Source of the DNA: Thermogutta sp. | Lineage (GTDB): Bacteria > Planctomycetota > Planctomycetia > Pirellulales > Thermoguttaceae | NCBI GenBank assembly: GCA_012798155.1 | Contig: JAAZNR010000673.1 | Coordinates: 1-7,347 of the forward strand | Direction: 5' to 3' | DNA length: 7,347 bases | Part shown: positions 5,870-7,347 of the stretch, piece by piece | Layout: each line of letters begins with the position of its first letter | Numbering within the stretch: the stretch's first letter is position 1 | Notes under the pieces: generated by a model | Database searches by the model: none | The model's input: the letters and a program-made list of their open reading frames with translations, nothing else | What the model was told of the DNA's origin: nothing | Translations under genes and position numbers: made by a program

Positions 5870-6035
5870 CTGGACTTTTGCAAACTGGCCCCCTCTCCCT
5901 CTGGGAGAGGGGCAGTAGGTGAGGGCTTGGTGAAGTTAGGCAATCAAGACAACCCGTTGTCGCGGCTAATTGCCCTTACCATAACCCTCTTCCAAGGCGG
6001 ACGGGAACTTGTCACCACAATTTGCAAAAGTCCAG
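5870..6035 (-). mobile_element. MITE-like element, copy B (166 bp, inverted relative to copy A)
   Basis: Second copy of the 166-bp element, with the same 15-bp terminal inverted repeats (CTGGACTTTTGCAAA at 5870-5884, its complement at 6021-6035) and its own 6-bp target duplication, TAAGAT, at 5864-5869 and 6036-6041. Having a private duplication shows it inserted independently and is not one end of a composite transposon. In element orientation the two targets read TTCTAA (copy A) and ATCTTA (copy B), which share the pattern WTCTWA. The 10-bp hairpin is kept at 5890-5912 (loop TCT). Differences from copy A cluster in the middle of the element and next to the right terminal repeat. It sits between the 3' end of the dehydrogenase gene and the lysS promoter region, so it could shield one unit from the other. 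No frame is encoded. Confidence 0.85.
5890..5912. repeat. Perfect 10-bp hairpin inside element copy B
   Basis: CCCCTCTCCC (5890-5899), loop TCT, GGGAGAGGGG (5903-5912); the same stem as in copy A. It is the strongest hairpin between the dehydrogenase stop (6185) and lysS, so it may help end or stabilise the dehydrogenase transcript, but no T-run follows and the stop is almost 300 bases away. Confidence 0.65.
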
Positions 6036-6041
6036 TAAGAT

Positions 6042-6184
6042 GGGGCAATCGACGTTCGAGGGCGATCGCAAGGATCCGTATCGGTGTGATAGCGCCGTAA
6101 CTGTGATGACGGCTGGGAGTCTCGGCCAGCTTGGCTTCCTGCCAGGGATGCGAGAACAATGCGACGGCGGTCCCGATAGCTGGG
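6042..6184. other. Non-coding spacer after the dehydrogenase gene
   Basis: 143 bases between element copy B and the dehydrogenase stop. A weak hairpin (about 6129-6145, arms CTTGGC/GCCAGG with one G-T pair) has no T-run. A short plus-strand frame crosses the area but resembles no protein and overlaps both the element and the dehydrogenase gene. I see nothing else in it. With the element and the lysS leader it makes a gene-free stretch of about 480 bases. Confidence 0.5.
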
Positions 6185-7347
6185 TCACGGTCGGACCGGC
6201 GGGCGGCCGACGCTGTAGTACGTGAATCCCAGCTCCCGCATCCGGTGGGGGTTGTAGATGTTGCGACCGTCGAAAATCACCGGTTGCCTCATCCGCCGCT
6301 TGATCTCATCGAAGTCCGGGTGCACGAACTGCTTCCATTCCGTGACCACGGCCAGGGCATCCGCCCCGTCCAGGGCTTCGTCACGCTGGGCGGCGTAGAT
6401 CAGACGCTCGCCGTACCGTTTTCGGACGTTTTCCACAGCCTCCGGATCGAATACCCGGATCGTGCTCCCGTGCTTGAGCAGGGCGTCGATGAGTACCAGC
6501 GAAGGGGCCTCGCGAATGTCGTCCGTGGCGGGCTTGAACGCCAAGCCCCAAATCGCGATGGTCTTGTCCGACAAGGCCCCGCCGAAATGCTCGCGAATCT
6601 TTCGCGCCAGCGTGCCTTTCTGGAACTCATTGGTCTGATGGACGGCCTCCAGGATGCGAGGGTTCACGTCATGGGCCTTGGCCACCGCGGCGAGGGCTTG
6701 GACGTCCTTGGGAAAGCAGCTCCCGCCGTAGCCCACGCCGGGGAACAAGAACGCGAAACCGATCCGGCTGTCGTGCCCGATGCCCCGCCGCACGTCGTTG
6801 ATGTCGGCCCCCGTCCGCTCGCAGATCGCCGCGATCTCGTTGATGAAGCTGATCTTGGTTGCCAAGAGGGAGTTGGCGGCGTACTTGGTCATCTCGGCGC
6901 TCTCCGGCGACATGGAGAGCAGCGGCTTGTCCGTCCGCAGATAGGGCTGGTAAAGGTCCCAAAGCAGCTCGCAAACCTCATCCCGCCTCGCCCCGACGAC
7001 CACGCGATCCGGCTTCATGAAGTCCTCCACCGCCGCCCCTTCCTTGAGAAACTCGGGGTTGCTTGCCACGTCGACTTGCCGTCCGGTCAGTTCGCGAAGT
7101 CGTGCCGTCACAGAGGCGTTGGTGCCGACCGGAACCGTGCTCTTCAGCACGACGACGGCATCCGGTTGGAGGTGCGGCGCGATCTGTTCCACCGCGGTCC
7201 ACAGATACGAGAGGTCCACGGAGCCGTCGTCCTTGGGGGGCGTTCCCACCGCCAGGAACACGAGCCTGGCCCAGCCGGCGGCGGAAGGCAGGTCGGTCGT
7301 GAATCGCAGCCGACCGGCGGCCAGATTCCGTTTCAGCAGCTCCTCCA
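6185..7347 (-). CDS. ugd: UDP-glucose 6-dehydrogenase, N-terminus beyond the right edge
   Basis: Oxidises UDP-glucose twice with NAD to UDP-glucuronate, a precursor for capsule, exopolysaccharide and other envelope sugars; cytoplasmic. The frame stays open to the right edge. The GTG at 7261 is not the start, because the 28 codons upstream of it read LLKRNLAAGRLRFTTDLPSA and similar, normal interior sequence for this family. About 60 N-terminal residues with the NAD-binding glycine loop are missing by window cut. Counting from the first whole visible codon: VGTPPKDDGS (about 33-42), STVPVG with Thr70, NPEFLKEG with Glu98 and Glu102, KYAAN with Lys154 and Asn158, the catalytic GGSCFPKD with Cys210 (codon 6716-6718) and Asp214, and GLAFKPATDDIRE (about 267-279) before the UDP-binding C-terminal domain. 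The family also includes GDP-mannose and UDP-ManNAc dehydrogenases; the NPEFLKEG and SCFPKD context best fits UDP-glucose. It is followed by about 150 bases of non-coding DNA and then element copy B, so it is probably a separate unit from lysS. Confidence 0.92.
   Translation of the reverse strand, partial: EELLKRNLAAGRLRFTTDLPSAAGWARLVFLAVGTPPKDDGSVDLSYLWTAVEQIAPHLQPDAVVVLKSTVPVGTNASVTARLRELTGRQVDVASNPEFLKEGAAVEDFMKPDRVVVGARRDEVCELLWDLYQPYLRTDKPLLSMSPESAEMTKYAANSLLATKISFINEIAAICERTGADINDVRRGIGHDSRIGFAFLFPGVGYGGSCFPKDVQALAAVAKAHDVNPRILEAVHQTNEFQKGTLARKIREHFGGALSDKTIAIWGLAFKPATDDIREAPSLVLIDALLKHGSTIRVFDPEAVENVRKRYGERLIYAAQRDEALDGADALAVVTEWKQFVHPDFDEIKRRMRQPVIFDGRNIYNPHRMRELGFTYYSVGRPPVRP

Noticed and set aside
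194..6035. Composite transposon bounded by the two 166-bp copies
   Set aside because: Each copy has its own different 6-bp duplication, so they inserted separately, and the genes between them are ordinary housekeeping genes in a normal order.
6185..7261. Dehydrogenase starting at GTG 7261
   Set aside because: The frame upstream to the window edge encodes sequence typical of the family interior, so the true start is outside the window.

Overview
The window shows five protein genes, all on the minus strand, in GC-rich DNA. Read in transcription order from the right edge they are: a UDP-glucose 6-dehydrogenase gene cut off by the right edge, then lysS (lysyl-tRNA synthetase), a LolC/LolE-type FtsX permease, a LolD-type ABC ATPase, and a branched-chain amino-acid aminotransferase (ilvE). 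The style of the proteins, especially the permease with a very long low-complexity periplasmic insert, and the lysS-lolC-lolD order suggest a planctomycete, perhaps of the Pirellulales. That placement is inference from family resemblance; there is no rRNA or other marker here.

Layout. Positions 1-361 hold no supported gene: there is a possible leftward promoter near 30-57 and a 166-bp mobile-element-like repeat at 194-359 that sits directly against the ilvE stop codon. ilvE follows (362-1228), then a 138-bp gap, then lolD (1367-2383), whose ATG overlaps the stop of lolC (2376-4118) by 8 bp. lysS (4176-5702) ends 57 bp before lolC. Positions 5703-6184 hold the lysS leader, a promoter candidate and a second 166-bp repeat (5870-6035) in opposite orientation. 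The dehydrogenase fills 6185 to the right edge.

How the genes work together. lysS, lolC and lolD look like one transcription unit, and lolC and lolD together give the inner-membrane ABC machine that releases lipoproteins or a related cargo. ilvE may be read through from the same unit, because no clear promoter or terminator separates it. The dehydrogenase makes UDP-glucuronate for envelope polysaccharide and looks like a separate unit.

The most notable non-genic content is a pair of inverted 166-bp elements. They are about 91% identical by hand alignment, have 15-bp terminal inverted repeats, a strong internal hairpin and no reading frame of their own. Each is flanked by its own 6-bp target duplication. 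They look like a MITE family, and one copy landed at the ilvE stop codon without destroying it. Also notable are in-frame tandem repeats in both Lol genes and a well-supported TTG start for lysS. I see no new multi-gene system: the coding content is housekeeping.
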